Source: Natrinema gelatinilyticum (GTDB lineage: Archaea > Halobacteriota > Halobacteria > Halobacteriales > Natrialbaceae). From it: 64,000 bases of DNA. The stretch covers positions 310,001 through 374,000 of the forward strand of contig NZ_CP100757.1 of the NCBI RefSeq assembly GCF_024266705.1, in the 5' to 3' direction. The position numbers and the translations under genes were made by a program. Shown here one piece after another: positions 1 through 8,809 of this stretch (position 1 is the first letter of the stretch; each line of letters begins with the position of its first letter). Below the pieces are notes generated by a model. That model saw nothing but the letters and a program-made list of their open reading frames with translations, had not been told where the DNA came from and made no database searches.

Positions 1-52
1 AGAGCCAACAACCACACGAGTGAGTTGATAGGAGAGCAGCCTCGTCGGGACG

Positions 53-350
53 TCACTCGAGTTGCTCGTCGAGGATGAGCCGCGTCTTCGTGCTCACGAC
101 ATCTTCCTACTCGCGCACCTGCGTGATGAGTTACGACAACGACACGGATGTCGGTGGCGCCGACGACGATGTCCTGTTCGCCCGAGACCTGCCAGACGAA
201 GTCGACTTCTTCCCACTCGGTCATCCGTTTGGTAACCTCGTGGGTGTCGACGTCGATGACGACTTCGATCATCGCCTTGACGATCACTGTACGCGCCGAG
301 ATGGCAAATCGGGCCAGATCTCGTGTGACATTCGCGCCTTCTATCTTGCA
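53..350 (-). pseudogene. Lrp/AsnC-type regulator, decayed C-terminal (RAM) domain
   Basis: Reading the minus strand from about 350 gives a ligand-binding domain of Lrp/AsnC regulators: a stretch with VKAMIEVVIDVDTHEVTKR, then EWEEVDFVWQVSGEQDIVVG, the usual E-V-x-x-x-W/V-x-x-G-x-x-D-I-V pattern. After that the frame breaks, and the C-terminus continues in another frame as LITQVRE-stop-EDVVSTKTRLILDEQLE-stop, ending near 53. There is therefore one frameshift and one in-frame stop (TAG where relatives would have a sense codon). No N-terminal HTH was found upstream in the window. The family assignment rests on the RAM-like pattern only. It is a dead fragment rather than a working regulator. Confidence 0.6.
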
Positions 351-519
351 TGCCCCGATCAACCTCTCTGAAGGCTGTTAGAACCGACGTGCGTGATACA
401 GAGGATGGGTTCAGCAGGATGACTGTTTGGGTTTCAGGTCTTTCCGATCGCATTAGCTATTCAACCGGTTTGCATAACGGTCGCCCTGAACGGAGACGCA
501 TTGACAAGGGAGTTCACTG

Positions 520-978
520 CTATAGATACCGACGAACCTTGCGCCGGTAGGAACGGTACTCGTCGCCGAAGTCGTGTTCCAGGGTCCGTTCCTCCCGTCG
601 GACGACCCGATGGCAGGATACCACTACCGCCGGAAACACGACGAATAACCATGCAATATTCAGAACCAATGCGAGTCCGAGATACAACGCAAACCACCCG
701 ACATACATCGGGTTCCGAGTGAACGCGTACGGCCCGGTAGTCACGAGTCCCGTTAGCTGTCGACCATTGGGGTCCCCGATCGTCCGGACCGCCCACCCGA
801 TGATCAGCAATCCGGTTCCGATCAACGGCCAGCCCACGGCCTTGGCGAGTCGCTGGTTCGCCGTTGCACGCACTGGTACCAGGTAGTGGATGCCCCCTCC
901 AACGAGTAACCCAGCAACGTGGGGTTCAGGAACGGGTACATCCGCCCACTGCCATCCACCTCGCTGTCCTTCGCTCAT
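520..978 (-). CDS. Isoprenylcysteine carboxyl methyltransferase (ICMT)/phospholipid methyltransferase-like membrane protein
   Basis: The 152-residue product has about four hydrophobic segments and the family signature near the C-terminus: GPYAFTRNPMYVGW (residues about 82-95), followed by a hydrophobic stretch and the conserved RREERTLEHDFGDEYRSYRRKVRRYL-type ending, in which E-E-x-x-L and F-G-x-x-Y are hallmark positions. Family members transfer a methyl group from S-adenosylmethionine to membrane lipids or prenylated thiols; the archaeal substrate is unknown. The gene is monocistronic, with a short divergent spacer (179 bases) to the alpha/beta hydrolase gene. Length is usual for the short prokaryotic members. 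Confidence 0.8.
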   Translation of the reverse strand: MSEGQRGGWQWADVPVPEPHVAGLLVGGGIHYLVPVRATANQRLAKAVGWPLIGTGLLIIGWAVRTIGDPNGRQLTGLVTTGPYAFTRNPMYVGWFALYLGLALVLNIAWLFVVFPAVVVSCHRVVRREERTLEHDFGDEYRSYRRKVRRYL

Positions 979-1157
979 ATCTCAAAGGACAGCGCCTGAC
1001 CGGTAAATGTTAACATCTTACGTGGCCTAAAGAGGGGATGATGCGTGCGTCGATAGAGAGCCTGACGAGGTCGCCTATCGAAATACGTGCGACGGAGACG
1101 TTACTAATGAGGGCTTCAACAAACACCGGTAACGACACACGACCGGAGGGAGCGGAG

Positions 1158-2069
1158 ATGGCGGATTTCGAGACGGCACAGCGTCGCTTGTTCGAGACGT
1201 GCGGACTCGAACCCCGGTCCCGGTTCGTCGAGGTCAAGCAGCCATGGGTACGAACGCACGTCCTCGAAACCGGGACATCCGAGGGGGACACTCCGTTAGT
1301 GTTCGTGCATGGCACGGCAGCGTTCGGGGCCTTCTTCGCGCCACTCATGGGACATCTCGATGACATGCAGATGATCACTTTCGACCGGCCGGGATATGGT
1401 CTCAGTGATCCGTTCGTGTACACCGAGGATAACCTCCAGCGGACGGTTGTCGACGTCCTCGAAGGCGTCCTTGACGAGTTAGGGATCGAACGAGTCGACC
1501 TCATTGGCCACTCGATGGGTGGACACACGGGGATTCTGTTCGGGCTTGCCTATCCCGAGCGCGTTCGGCGGTTGTTTCTGGTCGGGGCCGTCCCGGCGTT
1601 CCCAGGGACCCGTCCACCGGTGCCGCTCCGACTCCTCACGGTTCCCGGACTCAACCGGTTAATTCGACGACTGCAAAAACCGGGTGAGGAGGGCGTTCTC
1701 GACATCGCGGAAATCTTCGGGGAACGCGAGGCCATCACGGACTATCCTGCGTTCATCCATGCGATCGCCGCCCACGAAGGCGACCCGAAGGCAGCCGAAG
1801 CCGGATTCAGCGAGTTCAACGCGCTGTTTTCGGTCCGGGGGTGGCATCCGACTGTCTGCATCAGCAAGGACGAGCTGCGGAATCTCCAGCCCCCAACGTC
1901 GGTTATCTGGGGTGACCATGACACGTTAGGTGGGCCCGACGACGTGCGCGACGGCATCGAACTGATTCCTGATGTTCGGTTCCAGACCGTCGCCGCTGGA
2001 CACATCCCCTACTTGGCCCATCTCGAACGATGTGCACAACTGATACGAGAGGTGAGAGATGTGGATTAG
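1158..2069 (+). CDS. Alpha/beta hydrolase
   Basis: The protein is about 303 residues if translation starts at the ATG at 1158, which has a good ribosome-binding site (GGAGG at 1145-1149). The frame is open further upstream to 1038, but that part is low in complexity and adds no domain. Seen in order: the oxyanion-hole strand FVHGTAAFG, the segment TFDRPGYGLS, the nucleophile elbow GHSMGGH (Ser of G-x-S-x-G), an Asp in VIWGDHDTLGG, and the catalytic His in AAGHIPYLAHLE near the end. All members of the Ser-Asp-His triad are present. The substrate cannot be predicted. A second, truncated hydrolase of this fold lies at 26 kb. Confidence 0.85.
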   Translation: MADFETAQRRLFETCGLEPRSRFVEVKQPWVRTHVLETGTSEGDTPLVFVHGTAAFGAFFAPLMGHLDDMQMITFDRPGYGLSDPFVYTEDNLQRTVVDVLEGVLDELGIERVDLIGHSMGGHTGILFGLAYPERVRRLFLVGAVPAFPGTRPPVPLRLLTVPGLNRLIRRLQKPGEEGVLDIAEIFGEREAITDYPAFIHAIAAHEGDPKAAEAGFSEFNALFSVRGWHPTVCISKDELRNLQPPTSVIWGDHDTLGGPDDVRDGIELIPDVRFQTVAAGHIPYLAHLERCAQLIREVRDVD

Positions 2070-2785
2070 TCCTCTCTTGAGTGACATAATGCGTGGCAGG
2101 ACGATATTTGGACGGGTTGAGTCGAGGGGCGACGCTGAGCGAGTTGCCGCCTCCGAACTATTGCTGGCTTCCTACTGCATATACGCTCTGTATCTCGCAA
2201 AGACTTAGACCAACTACCGAATTGCCGTCAGGAATCTCGTGCAAGATAGAGCGGTTGTGTCAGCCAGTAACGCTACGGAACCGGAGTCGATAGCAAAAGG
2301 GCGAGTCCATCAACAATCAGACGAACCGGTTCCTCGTCCTGCGGATCGACGCCAGCGTCCCCCGCGACGTCCTCGAGTAGAGCGTCCACGACACGAGCAC
2401 CGTCCTCTGTCGTCCTGGGGCCGCCATCGGAGGAATCTCGGGGCGCTCGTAGGGACCGCATGGACCAGCGCTATCCTGAGGTCCACCGACCACCGCTACA
2501 CCCCCAGCAGGACGTTGGCCTCGGAGCGGTCCGGTTGGCCTCGTGAACCTCTCAGTAGCGAGAGTGTATCGCGGTACCCCGCCTGCGCGAGGGAGCGCAT
2601 ACATCAACGAGTAACGGACGTCAACGAGCCGCGAACGTTCTCTCGAAGCCGTCGGTCGGACGCCGTAGCAGCCGGTTGTTGCCGCGCAGGGGGAAGTCTT
2701 CCTCGCACCGGTAGGGGCCATATCCCCATGTTACCGGACGGGAGAGACCTACTGTTTTATTCACTATTCCGTCGAGAGTTGTGTC
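2070..2785. other. Intergenic stretch without a convincing gene
   Basis: About 700 bases are GC-rich but give only arginine-rich frames of the kind produced by shadow reading. The most gene-like frame is a 62-codon minus-strand frame at 2273-2461 ending in acidic, DUF-like sequence (ARVVDALLEDVAGDAGVDPQ). It has no recognisable domain and no clear start signal. A TATA-like TTTTATTC at about 2755 sits 25-30 bases before the ATG of the next gene and probably drives a leaderless transcript. Confidence 0.4.
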
Positions 2786-5014
2786 ATGCCTCCACGTGAC
2801 ACACCAGAACCCCAGCATCGGCACTGTCGAGAACCGCGAGCGGCGATGGAGGAGCTCCGAAAGCTGCGAAAGAGCGTGGACGACCCCGACGTGCGAGCGC
2901 GGATCGACCAGCGCATCGCGGACCTCCGCCGTCGGTGTAACGACGGGGGCGGCCCACCGCCGCCACCGCCACCACTGCCGCTCGAGATCGACGGCATTGA
3001 GTACACGCAGGCGACGCAGTTCTTCCGGTCCGAGCTCAACCCCTGTCCCGACCGATCGGGCCGATCGGGTCCCTGCCCGGACAACGACGTTCCCCTGGTC
3101 GGGCGCAAGACGACCGTCCTCCGCGTTTACCCCGACGTGTTGGCGACGTCGGGCATCCAGTCCGTCACGGGCCAGCTCCGAACCAAGGGGGAGAGCGATG
3201 ACCAGTGGTCCGACCCGATCACGCCCATCAATGGGGCGATCGACCCCCGCATGTCACGCAACATCGATCGTGGCGAGGCGAATCACACACTGAACTTCCG
3301 GATCCCCTCCAGACGCTGTCGCGGGAGGCTGGCGATGTGGGTGCGGATCTCCGACGCTGGCCAGTCTGACGGCGCGACTACCAGCCGCATTGGAACTGTC
3401 CAGTTTACGCGACACTCGTACCTTGATCTCAGGGCTGTCCGCATCAGGTACGAGAACGACGATAGGGCCGACGGTCCGTGGGACGTGGATGCACCGACGA
3501 TGCGGGACTTCTTCCGGACTGCCCGCTTCACCCACAGGACCTACCCAATCAGCGGGATTCGCGTCAAAAAGACCTCTGTCGAACTGTACGATGGAGACTT
3601 CACCTCCTTCTTCGAGAGCGGCGGCTCGGGCGCACGCGGGTCGACAGGGACGATCTATGAGATCGTGAACGATCTGCTCGAGACCGAGGACTTCGGCGAG
3701 GACGTCATCTACGTCGCCGTGATCCCCGGAGGTCCGAACCAGACTGGGTCGGTGGGACACGCGACTTACCGCAAGTGCATCACCGAGGTGGACGCCGGAC
3801 CGACGATGGCACAGGAGATCGGGCACAACTGCATTGGGAGCGACCACGCACCCTGTGGGAACCCGAACAGCCCGGACGACGACTATCCCGACTACGGGGA
3901 CGCGTCGTACCCCGCCGCGAGCATCGGCGAGTACGGATTCGATGTCGAGGAAGGCGTCGTGCACGACCCGACGAGTACCCACGACTTCATGAGCTACTGC
4001 GCTCCGAACTGGGTGTCCCCGTACATGTATGAGCGACTGTTTCGCTGCTTTGGCCCGGCCAGCGTGAGCGGGACCGACCCCCCAGAGGTGCGACGGGAGC
4101 CCCGTGAGCGGTTCTACCTACCCGTCACGATCGCCAGATCAGGCCGAATCACGTGGACGGGCGCAGGCATCCAGCTCCCAGGACGGCACCTCGGGCGGAC
4201 TGGGGAACATTCTCCATACGTCGTAGAGCTACGCGCTCCCTCGGGACGCATCCTCGAGAGCCAGCGGCTCCGGCAGACCGACTTCGGTCGGACCCTCGAC
4301 GACGACCACATGGAGTTCCTCGTCGACGTCCCGTGGCACGACGACGCCGCCGAGATCGTCTTCTCGCGGGACGACGAGGAACTCGACACGTTCGAGATCA
4401 CCTCGGACCCCCCCGAGGTCGAGATGGAGTCGATAGGCTCGGGCGAGGAACTGCTATCCGAGGGCCGGACGATCGCCTGGTCGTACCCGAACGAGGATGG
4501 ACCTGCGACGACTCGGACGGAGTCAGAACCGACCGACGCCGAGTCGGTACAGCACGTCCGGTACAGCAACGACGGCGGCACCACCTGGTCTACCATCGGC
4601 CGTGACGTCCGCGGGATCGAATACCGGGTCGACCCCGCAGGGCTGCCTGGCGGCGACGACTGTCGCTTCCAGGTCGTCGCCAGCAAAGGGTTCCGGACCG
4701 GCGTCGCGACGTCGGAGCCCGTCCGCATCTCGCAGAAGCCCCGTGAGCCGTTCATCGTCTCCCCCGAGGAGGGCGACCGGTTCGCCGACGGAGAACTGGT
4801 GCAGTTTCTCGGACTGTCGCGCTCACCGACGGGCGCGAGCCAGGAGGGGACCCTCCAGTGGTCCTCGAGCATCGACGGGTACCTCGGCTCCGGCGGCGTC
4901 CTCGTGGAGCACGCACTCTCCGTCGGCGCGCACCGGATCACCCTCGATACGGATGCGAGCCTCAAAAACGAGGCGTCTGCGAGCGTCACTATCAGAGTAG
5001 GTGGCGATCAGTAG
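2786..5014 (+). CDS. Large metzincin-like protein with altered zinc motif
   Basis: The 742-residue protein has no signal peptide. The N-terminus is a short charged helix (residues about 8-45), then a glycine/proline-rich linker with seven consecutive prolines. Residues about 65-230 look like beta-sandwich sequence. A metalloprotease-like core follows: AQEIGHNCIGSDHAPCG at about 342-358 and the Met-turn-like DFMSYCAPNWVSPYMYERL at about 395-413, the same order as in secreted metzincins with HExxH...H and a downstream FMSYC. The first zinc-binding His is Gln (Q343), and one extra residue separates H347 from H354. The C-terminal 300 residues look like Ig-like/Fn3-like beta repeats. Either it is catalytically impaired or it uses a modified site. 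A TATA-like box about 27 bases upstream suggests a leaderless message. Confidence 0.7.
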   Translation: MPPRDTPEPQHRHCREPRAAMEELRKLRKSVDDPDVRARIDQRIADLRRRCNDGGGPPPPPPPLPLEIDGIEYTQATQFFRSELNPCPDRSGRSGPCPDNDVPLVGRKTTVLRVYPDVLATSGIQSVTGQLRTKGESDDQWSDPITPINGAIDPRMSRNIDRGEANHTLNFRIPSRRCRGRLAMWVRISDAGQSDGATTSRIGTVQFTRHSYLDLRAVRIRYENDDRADGPWDVDAPTMRDFFRTARFTHRTYPISGIRVKKTSVELYDGDFTSFFESGGSGARGSTGTIYEIVNDLLETEDFGEDVIYVAVIPGGPNQTGSVGHATYRKCITEVDAGPTMAQEIGHNCIGSDHAPCGNPNSPDDDYPDYGDASYPAASIGEYGFDVEEGVVHDPTSTHDFMSYCAPNWVSPYMYERLFRCFGPASVSGTDPPEVRREPRERFYLPVTIARSGRITWTGAGIQLPGRHLGRTGEHSPYVVELRAPSGRILESQRLRQTDFGRTLDDDHMEFLVDVPWHDDAAEIVFSRDDEELDTFEITSDPPEVEMESIGSGEELLSEGRTIAWSYPNEDGPATTRTESEPTDAESVQHVRYSNDGGTTWSTIGRDVRGIEYRVDPAGLPGGDDCRFQVVASKGFRTGVATSEPVRISQKPREPFIVSPEEGDRFADGELVQFLGLSRSPTGASQEGTLQWSSSIDGYLGSGGVLVEHALSVGAHRITLDTDASLKNEASASVTIRVGGDQ

Positions 5015-5029
5015 TGGCCGTAACGGCGT

Positions 5030-5183
5030 CGACCGGTTGAGATGGCCCGAATCCACGCCTGTCGAGACTGCGCTCCCGACGGACACCCATTCGGTTCCTG
5101 CAAAGCGCGTCGTGGAACCAGGAAGCTCCACCCTCACGGAGCAAACGGCGTTAGCCGTGAGCGAGTAGGGTGGGGTAGTTCAC
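5030..5183 (+). mobile_element. IS200/IS605 (IS1341-type) right-end remnant with TnpB C-terminal codons
   Basis: Just after the metalloprotease gene, one frame reads as the C-terminal tail seen in haloarchaeal TnpB proteins (PVETALPTDTHSVPAKRVVE... AVSE-stop, stop at 5167-5169). It is followed by the right-end signature GGTGGGGTAGTTCAC ending at 5183. The end can fold: CTCACGG...CCGTGAG inside and ACCCT...AGGGT outside. The rest of the transposon is absent, so this is a solo right end. The same end, in various versions, recurs at 23768-23841, 26806, 28669, 29686 and 57464. Confidence 0.65.
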
Positions 5184-5481
5184 TTACGGTCGTAACTTTT
5201 GCAGGCTCTCAGCACTGAGAAACCGCTCAGTCCAGGCATCTGCAAAGCTGATCCACTCTGCGTACAAAACAGTACGCGGAGCGGACGAAATCCACCCTAA
5301 CGCGTTCTGATTGGCAGTCAGAAAACTCGAGTGATTGGTGTACCCTTTGAACGACCCAGGTTTGCAAGCTGCGCCCCTCATATCGTCGAGCCCAGTTTCG
5401 GCGACAACGTGATTCAAACGGTGCGCAGATCACTCCCGTTTTCTGACGACGCCCGGAGGCGCGAGCAGGGAGGGGCGGAAG

Positions 5482-5874
5482 TCACGAATAGGCGTCGTTG
5501 AACTCGCGTTCACGCCGCATCAACTCCTCGACGCCATGCTCGAGAATGCCGCGCCCCATCGCGGTCGGCCGGTAGTACGTATAGAACCCTTGGCTGTCGG
5601 CGGTCCGTCGCTGGCGCTTGTCGATCAACCCAACGTCGACCAGTTCATCGAGGTGGTAGTGGAAGTTGTGGGGTTCAACGTCGACCGCGGACTTGAGTTC
5701 GGCGGCACTCAGTTCGTCGTTGGCGACGAGCGTGCGCAGGATGGAAAACCGCGTCGGGTGGCCGATCGCCCGCTGCATTGCGAGGTATTCCTCGAGCGTC
5801 AAGCCACTCTCCTCGGGGAGTAGCGGCTCTGGCTGGCGAACCTCGTCGGTTGAACGGCGGTCGGTTTCGACCAT
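5482..5874 (-). CDS. ArsR-like winged-helix transcriptional regulator
   Basis: The product is about 130 residues from the ATG at 5874; an upstream in-frame start at 5907 adds a non-conserved tail. The central part is a typical archaeal ArsR-type winged helix: MQRAIGHPTRFSILRTL (helix 1), ELSAAELKSAVDVEPHNFHYHLDELVDVGLI (helix-turn-helix and recognition helix) and the wing KRQRRTADSQGFYTYYRPT. No metal-binding Cys/His cluster is seen. The gene is divergent from the conserved gene at 5985 and shares with it a 110-base promoter region containing a perfect palindrome (5919-5933). Autoregulation or control of that neighbour is the simplest reading. Confidence 0.85.
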   Translation of the reverse strand: MVETDRRSTDEVRQPEPLLPEESGLTLEEYLAMQRAIGHPTRFSILRTLVANDELSAAELKSAVDVEPHNFHYHLDELVDVGLIDKRQRRTADSQGFYTYYRPTAMGRGILEHGVEELMRREREFNDAYS

Positions 5875-5918
5875 TGGGATGCCTCGGTTCGAGTGTTGGA
5901 GCACCACGTACTTAGTCG

Positions 5919-5954
5919 TTCTCTAGTAGAGAAATCCTTAAAACACCAGGATTT
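5919..5954. promoter_or_regulatory. Palindromic operator candidates and TATA box in the arsR/5985 divergent promoter
   Basis: TTCTCTAGTAGAGAA (5919-5933) is a perfect 7-1-7 palindrome. Immediately next, AAATCC (5932-5937) and GGATTT (5949-5954) form a second inverted repeat. ATTTATAAGC at 5950-5959 looks like the TATA box of the plus-strand gene, about 30 bases before its ATG at 5985. The palindromes therefore sit just upstream of, and overlapping, that core promoter. Confidence 0.55.
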
Positions 5955-5984
5955 ATAAGCTGGCGTTCTGAATCGACGACGCGA

Positions 5985-6653
5985 ATGCGGGACCGGATTA
6001 TCGACAATCTGCCTCAGGCGGTCGGTGACTCGGATGCCCTTCCTCCAGTCCGACGCGAGCACTTTCTTGTCTATGTGATGGGGCCGTATCGGACATTCGA
6101 CGTCGACGCACTGCTGCCGCCAGATGCCGACGTCGAGATCGATGTACCCTCGTTTGCCACGTGGAATGAGGCCAGCGGTGAGTATGCAGAGGACGAAGTC
6201 TTACGCCTCCTCCAGGAGACGCGTGACTGTCTCCGCGACCGCGGCTTCAATGCCTTCCTCGCGATCGATGTTGGAATCTCACTCGAAGAGATGGACGCCG
6301 CGACACAGAGTATCGCCTTCGCGCGAGCGAGCAATGTGACCATTTTCATCGCAGCAGAGGTGGGCGACAATCTCGGCGTCGGCATCGAGATTGGGAGCGT
6401 CCTCGAGGATCTGCTGTCGAGCGACGGCATGCGAGGGCCAGCGGCCGAGGCCACGCCCCCAGAGCGGACGCGGCGGATGATGGTGGCGACCGAACCGTCA
6501 GTGCGAAGTGCGATGCTCGGATCAGTCCATGCACGCTGGGACGCAAGCGTTCGGACGTTCACGGATACCGTCGACTGCTGTCGACTGTGCGCACAGTTCT
6601 GTACCCATATTCAGAACGAGGAACTCTATGGCTCGCTTGATCGCCTCGACTGA
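5985..6653 (+). CDS. Conserved haloarchaeal protein of unknown function (DUF7509-like)
   Basis: The 222-residue protein has no signal peptide. It resembles, from memory of haloarchaeal annotation, proteins listed as DUF7509 that usually accompany an ArsR gene. Visible features are HFLVYVMGPYRTFD near residue 28, LLQETRDCLRDRGFNAFLAIDVGI, a Q/A-rich helix DAATQSIAFARASNVTIFIA, and GDNLGVGIEIGSVLED. This is a layout reminiscent of nucleoside deoxyribosyltransferase/Rossmann-like sensors (G-P-Y-R, then D/E in the middle). That similarity is an inference; no reaction is claimed. The C-terminus contains C-C-R-L-C, a possible metal or redox site. It has its own TATA box and shares an operator region with the divergent regulator. 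Confidence 0.7.
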   Translation: MRDRIIDNLPQAVGDSDALPPVRREHFLVYVMGPYRTFDVDALLPPDADVEIDVPSFATWNEASGEYAEDEVLRLLQETRDCLRDRGFNAFLAIDVGISLEEMDAATQSIAFARASNVTIFIAAEVGDNLGVGIEIGSVLEDLLSSDGMRGPAAEATPPERTRRMMVATEPSVRSAMLGSVHARWDASVRTFTDTVDCCRLCAQFCTHIQNEELYGSLDRLD

Positions 6654-7239
6654 AGCGCACGTCGAGCAGAAGCCGACTGTAGCCGGCGAATACGAATCGA
6701 AGTCGAGTGCAACAGACGTTCCCGTTAGGGGTTCGAGACGAATGATGGTATATCGATTGCGGTGAACCGGACGTCAACGGCACCGTAGGCACCACAGTCG
6801 TCGACTATTGGTCTTTAGTTAGGCCTCAGCAGTCGGTTTGATGGCGGTAGCGAGTTGTTCTTGAAGAACCGGCCGAGTCGAACTGCATCGATGACACTCA
6901 TGATGAAAAACATCCAGATAAGGGAATCGAGCCAACAACACCGGCAAGGAATGACCTACGCTTCATACTTCTAATTTTCACCCTGTCATATATGGAACCT
7001 GTCAAGGCATATTTGGTACTTTCGAACGTAGCTTTGTGAGATGTACTGAGGGGAAGATGAACGACCTGAACGTTACAAGAATAGGTAACATACAGTACTG
7101 AAATTTCGTGCTGCTTTAGAGTTTATCACTTCGGATAGTGAGGTGAGCGAAATATAGATCGTGTTTCCAGCAGGAATCACTTGCCAATTTTGTATCTGAA
7201 AGACTATTCAGCGATATCAGCAGTGTCTGCGCTCTCAGA
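6654..7239. other. AT-richer intergenic stretch with a possible membrane-protein fragment
   Basis: Minus-strand codons at about 6819-6950 read LDSLIWMFFIMSVIDAVRLG and continue RFFKNNSLPP..., ending in a stop at 6819-6821. This resembles the end of a small membrane protein, but no start or upstream part is visible. The remainder, especially 6960-7170, is AT-rich and gives no gene. Confidence 0.35.
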
Positions 7240-7330
7240 ACTCATGCTGGAGCACGTGGACTGGAGTGGTCACAGCGTTATCCGAGAGACAACTGATGTC
7301 CTCGGAACCCACTCCTACCTCCGTCTCGAG
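7240..7330 (+). repeat. Dispersed repeat copy A (ACTCATGCTGGAGC... CTGATGTCCTCGGAACC)
   Basis: The first two thirds match copy E (40781-40847). From GAGAGACA on it also matches copies B, C, D and F (24.6, 32.6, 38.7 and 44.3 kb). Both A and E can be read as protein in the same frame (LMLEHVxWxGxxVxRETxDVLG), so this portion may be a fragment of a mobile gene. Copy A lies inside an open frame at 7181-7378 that otherwise shows nothing recognisable. Confidence 0.55.
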
Positions 7331-7406
7331 CATGTCATAGAAAGACTCGCAGATAATTTGGTTACTCTCTCTGATTGAATCAGCTGGAAGTGAGTGTATA
7401 TACTTG

Positions 7407-7604
7407 TCACTTTAAGAGTCGCTGATACCCGTTTCGTACGAGTATTCCTAGTCCTAGAATAGTCCAGATAATCGCACCAAGGGAGACAATTGAGCGTACA
7501 AGGTCAAACGTAGGAAAGGGAGTATATCGGCCAAGCATGAGTAATACCACCGCTATGGCCCAAAGGAAGCTCGCTCCAGTTACGGCTAGATAGATACGAC
7601 GCAC
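7407..7604 (-). CDS. Small two-helix membrane protein
   Basis: The 65-residue product starts at the ATG at 7604. Two hydrophobic segments (residues about 5-25 and 37-57) are separated by a short loop RYTPFPTFDLVRS, and it ends in a basic tail (RNGYQRLLK). It is similar in layout to many unannotated haloarchaeal small membrane proteins. No family is recognised. The region around it is AT-richer than the neighbours. Confidence 0.5.
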   Translation of the reverse strand: MRRIYLAVTGASFLWAIAVVLLMLGRYTPFPTFDLVRSIVSLGAIIWTILGLGILVRNGYQRLLK

Positions 7605-7750
7605 GTTCTAGGTTCTATACCACTGTTACTTATTATTAGTGAAGTAACACGAGTGACGCTGTATCGTTACTCCCTACCAAGATACCTCACCGGTAAGTCT
7701 TTCCCCCTGTACTAACGGTTCACTACGGAGTCCAATGCCCCTGTGACCAA

Positions 7751-7765
7751 TTCTATGACACGCTC
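7751..7765 (-). repeat. Solo terminal inverted repeat of the 149-base MITE family
   Basis: ATTCTATGACACGCT is the exact reverse complement of the left 15 bases of the MITE at 44524-44672. No partner end lies nearby. A further 11-base match (TATGACACGCT) sits at 19147-19157, at the end of a truncated gene. Confidence 0.5.
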
Positions 7766-7766
7766 T

Positions 7767-7906
7767 ATGAGTGGTAATATCCTCGATCTCGAGGCCGATG
7801 AACTAGAAGAGTTGATCCGATTACAGCTACGGTCGAAATCACGCTGAACGATGAGACGATTCGTCTCAAAATGGACGATACAGGAACAGTTTCAATTGGG
7901 TTGTGA
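7767..7906 (+). pseudogene. Frameshifted small open frame
   Basis: The ATG at 7767 opens MSGNILDLEADELEELIRLQ, then a frame change gives ATVEITLNDETIRLKMDDTG and VSIGL-stop (7904-7906). Both halves have ordinary haloarchaeal composition, and together they look like one 45-residue protein broken by a frameshift near 7830. The start lies two bases after the solo inverted repeat. The function is unknown and the call is tentative. Confidence 0.3.
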
Positions 7907-7945
7907 GGGGAAAATTTGTCTACTCCTTAACTGTTAATCTCAGCA

Positions 7946-8809
7946 TCACTCCGGAAGCGATACCGGTTCGAACTCTTGCAATCCGAAGTACGTCAGTACG
8001 ACAGCGCCCAGTCCGGTCAGGAGAAGCCCGCCCGCGATCAGGTCCCCGAGGATCGGAATTACTCCGATCACCTGTAAGAGCACCATGATAACAACGACTC
8101 CGAGACCGGTCGCCAGTCCGACTCGTGGGATGTTCAACTGTTGACCAGCGAGATATCCCAGTGCGATGATTCCGTAAAAAATTATCAATAAACCGATTAG
8201 AAGGCCGAGTATGCTCACAGGGAGGAGGATCAGGGTGAACGCCATGAAGACGAACACGGAGAGGAACGTTACGGAGAGGAGTGCTCCCACGGTGAGGCTA
8301 ATCAGTGGATGATCTTGCGCGGCTGCCCCGACATTATCGAGCAGTGGTTCACGTTTTCGGGAGAGCAACGCCCCCACAAGCGCTAGTATCAACGTCGTCA
8401 GCACGATCGGCGTATACGCGGCGATCGGGCCGGGTTCGGCGGCTTCGAACACGACAGTGGTCCGTTCTACAATGACTGCTTCGGCGGACAGTTCCTCGCT
8501 CCCACCGATGTGCTGGAGTTCTCCGCCGATCGTTGCACCGTCTTCGACGACGAGCGATCCGGAGAGTTGCGTCACGTCACCTTCGACTGTTCCATGGACC
8601 CGGAACTCGCCACCGATAACGTAGACCGGACCGGACACCGCTTCGTCGGTCGGCACCGTGACTGTTGCGTCCCCGACGATCAACGCGCCTCGGTGCTCGG
8701 TCATCTCGTGGTCTCCTTCAATAACGAACTCGGTGGTCTCGACGTCTGCCCCACCCGCCGAAATCATGAGTAGCACGATTATCAAGAGCGGGATGAGTTC
8801 CAGATTCAT
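7946..8809 (-). CDS. Bactofilin-like/polymer-forming domain membrane protein
   Basis: The 287-residue protein begins with a signal-like hydrophobic segment (residues 3-20). An extracellular-type stretch follows with short beta-helical repeats, GPVYVIGGEFRVHGTVEGD and SGSLVVEDGATIGGE, characteristic of bactofilin/polymer-forming cytoskeletal folds. Four to five transmembrane segments follow (about 130-285). Haloarchaeal proteins with this arrangement are predicted to be surface or membrane-organising, with no proven role. The start overlaps the stop of the MFS transporter gene by 4 bases (ATGA), so the two are co-transcribed and translationally coupled. Confidence 0.7.
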   Translation of the reverse strand: MNLELIPLLIIVLLMISAGGADVETTEFVIEGDHEMTEHRGALIVGDATVTVPTDEAVSGPVYVIGGEFRVHGTVEGDVTQLSGSLVVEDGATIGGELQHIGGSEELSAEAVIVERTTVVFEAAEPGPIAAYTPIVLTTLILALVGALLSRKREPLLDNVGAAAQDHPLISLTVGALLSVTFLSVFVFMAFTLILLPVSILGLLIGLLIIFYGIIALGYLAGQQLNIPRVGLATGLGVVVIMVLLQVIGVIPILGDLIAGGLLLTGLGAVVLTYFGLQEFEPVSLPE

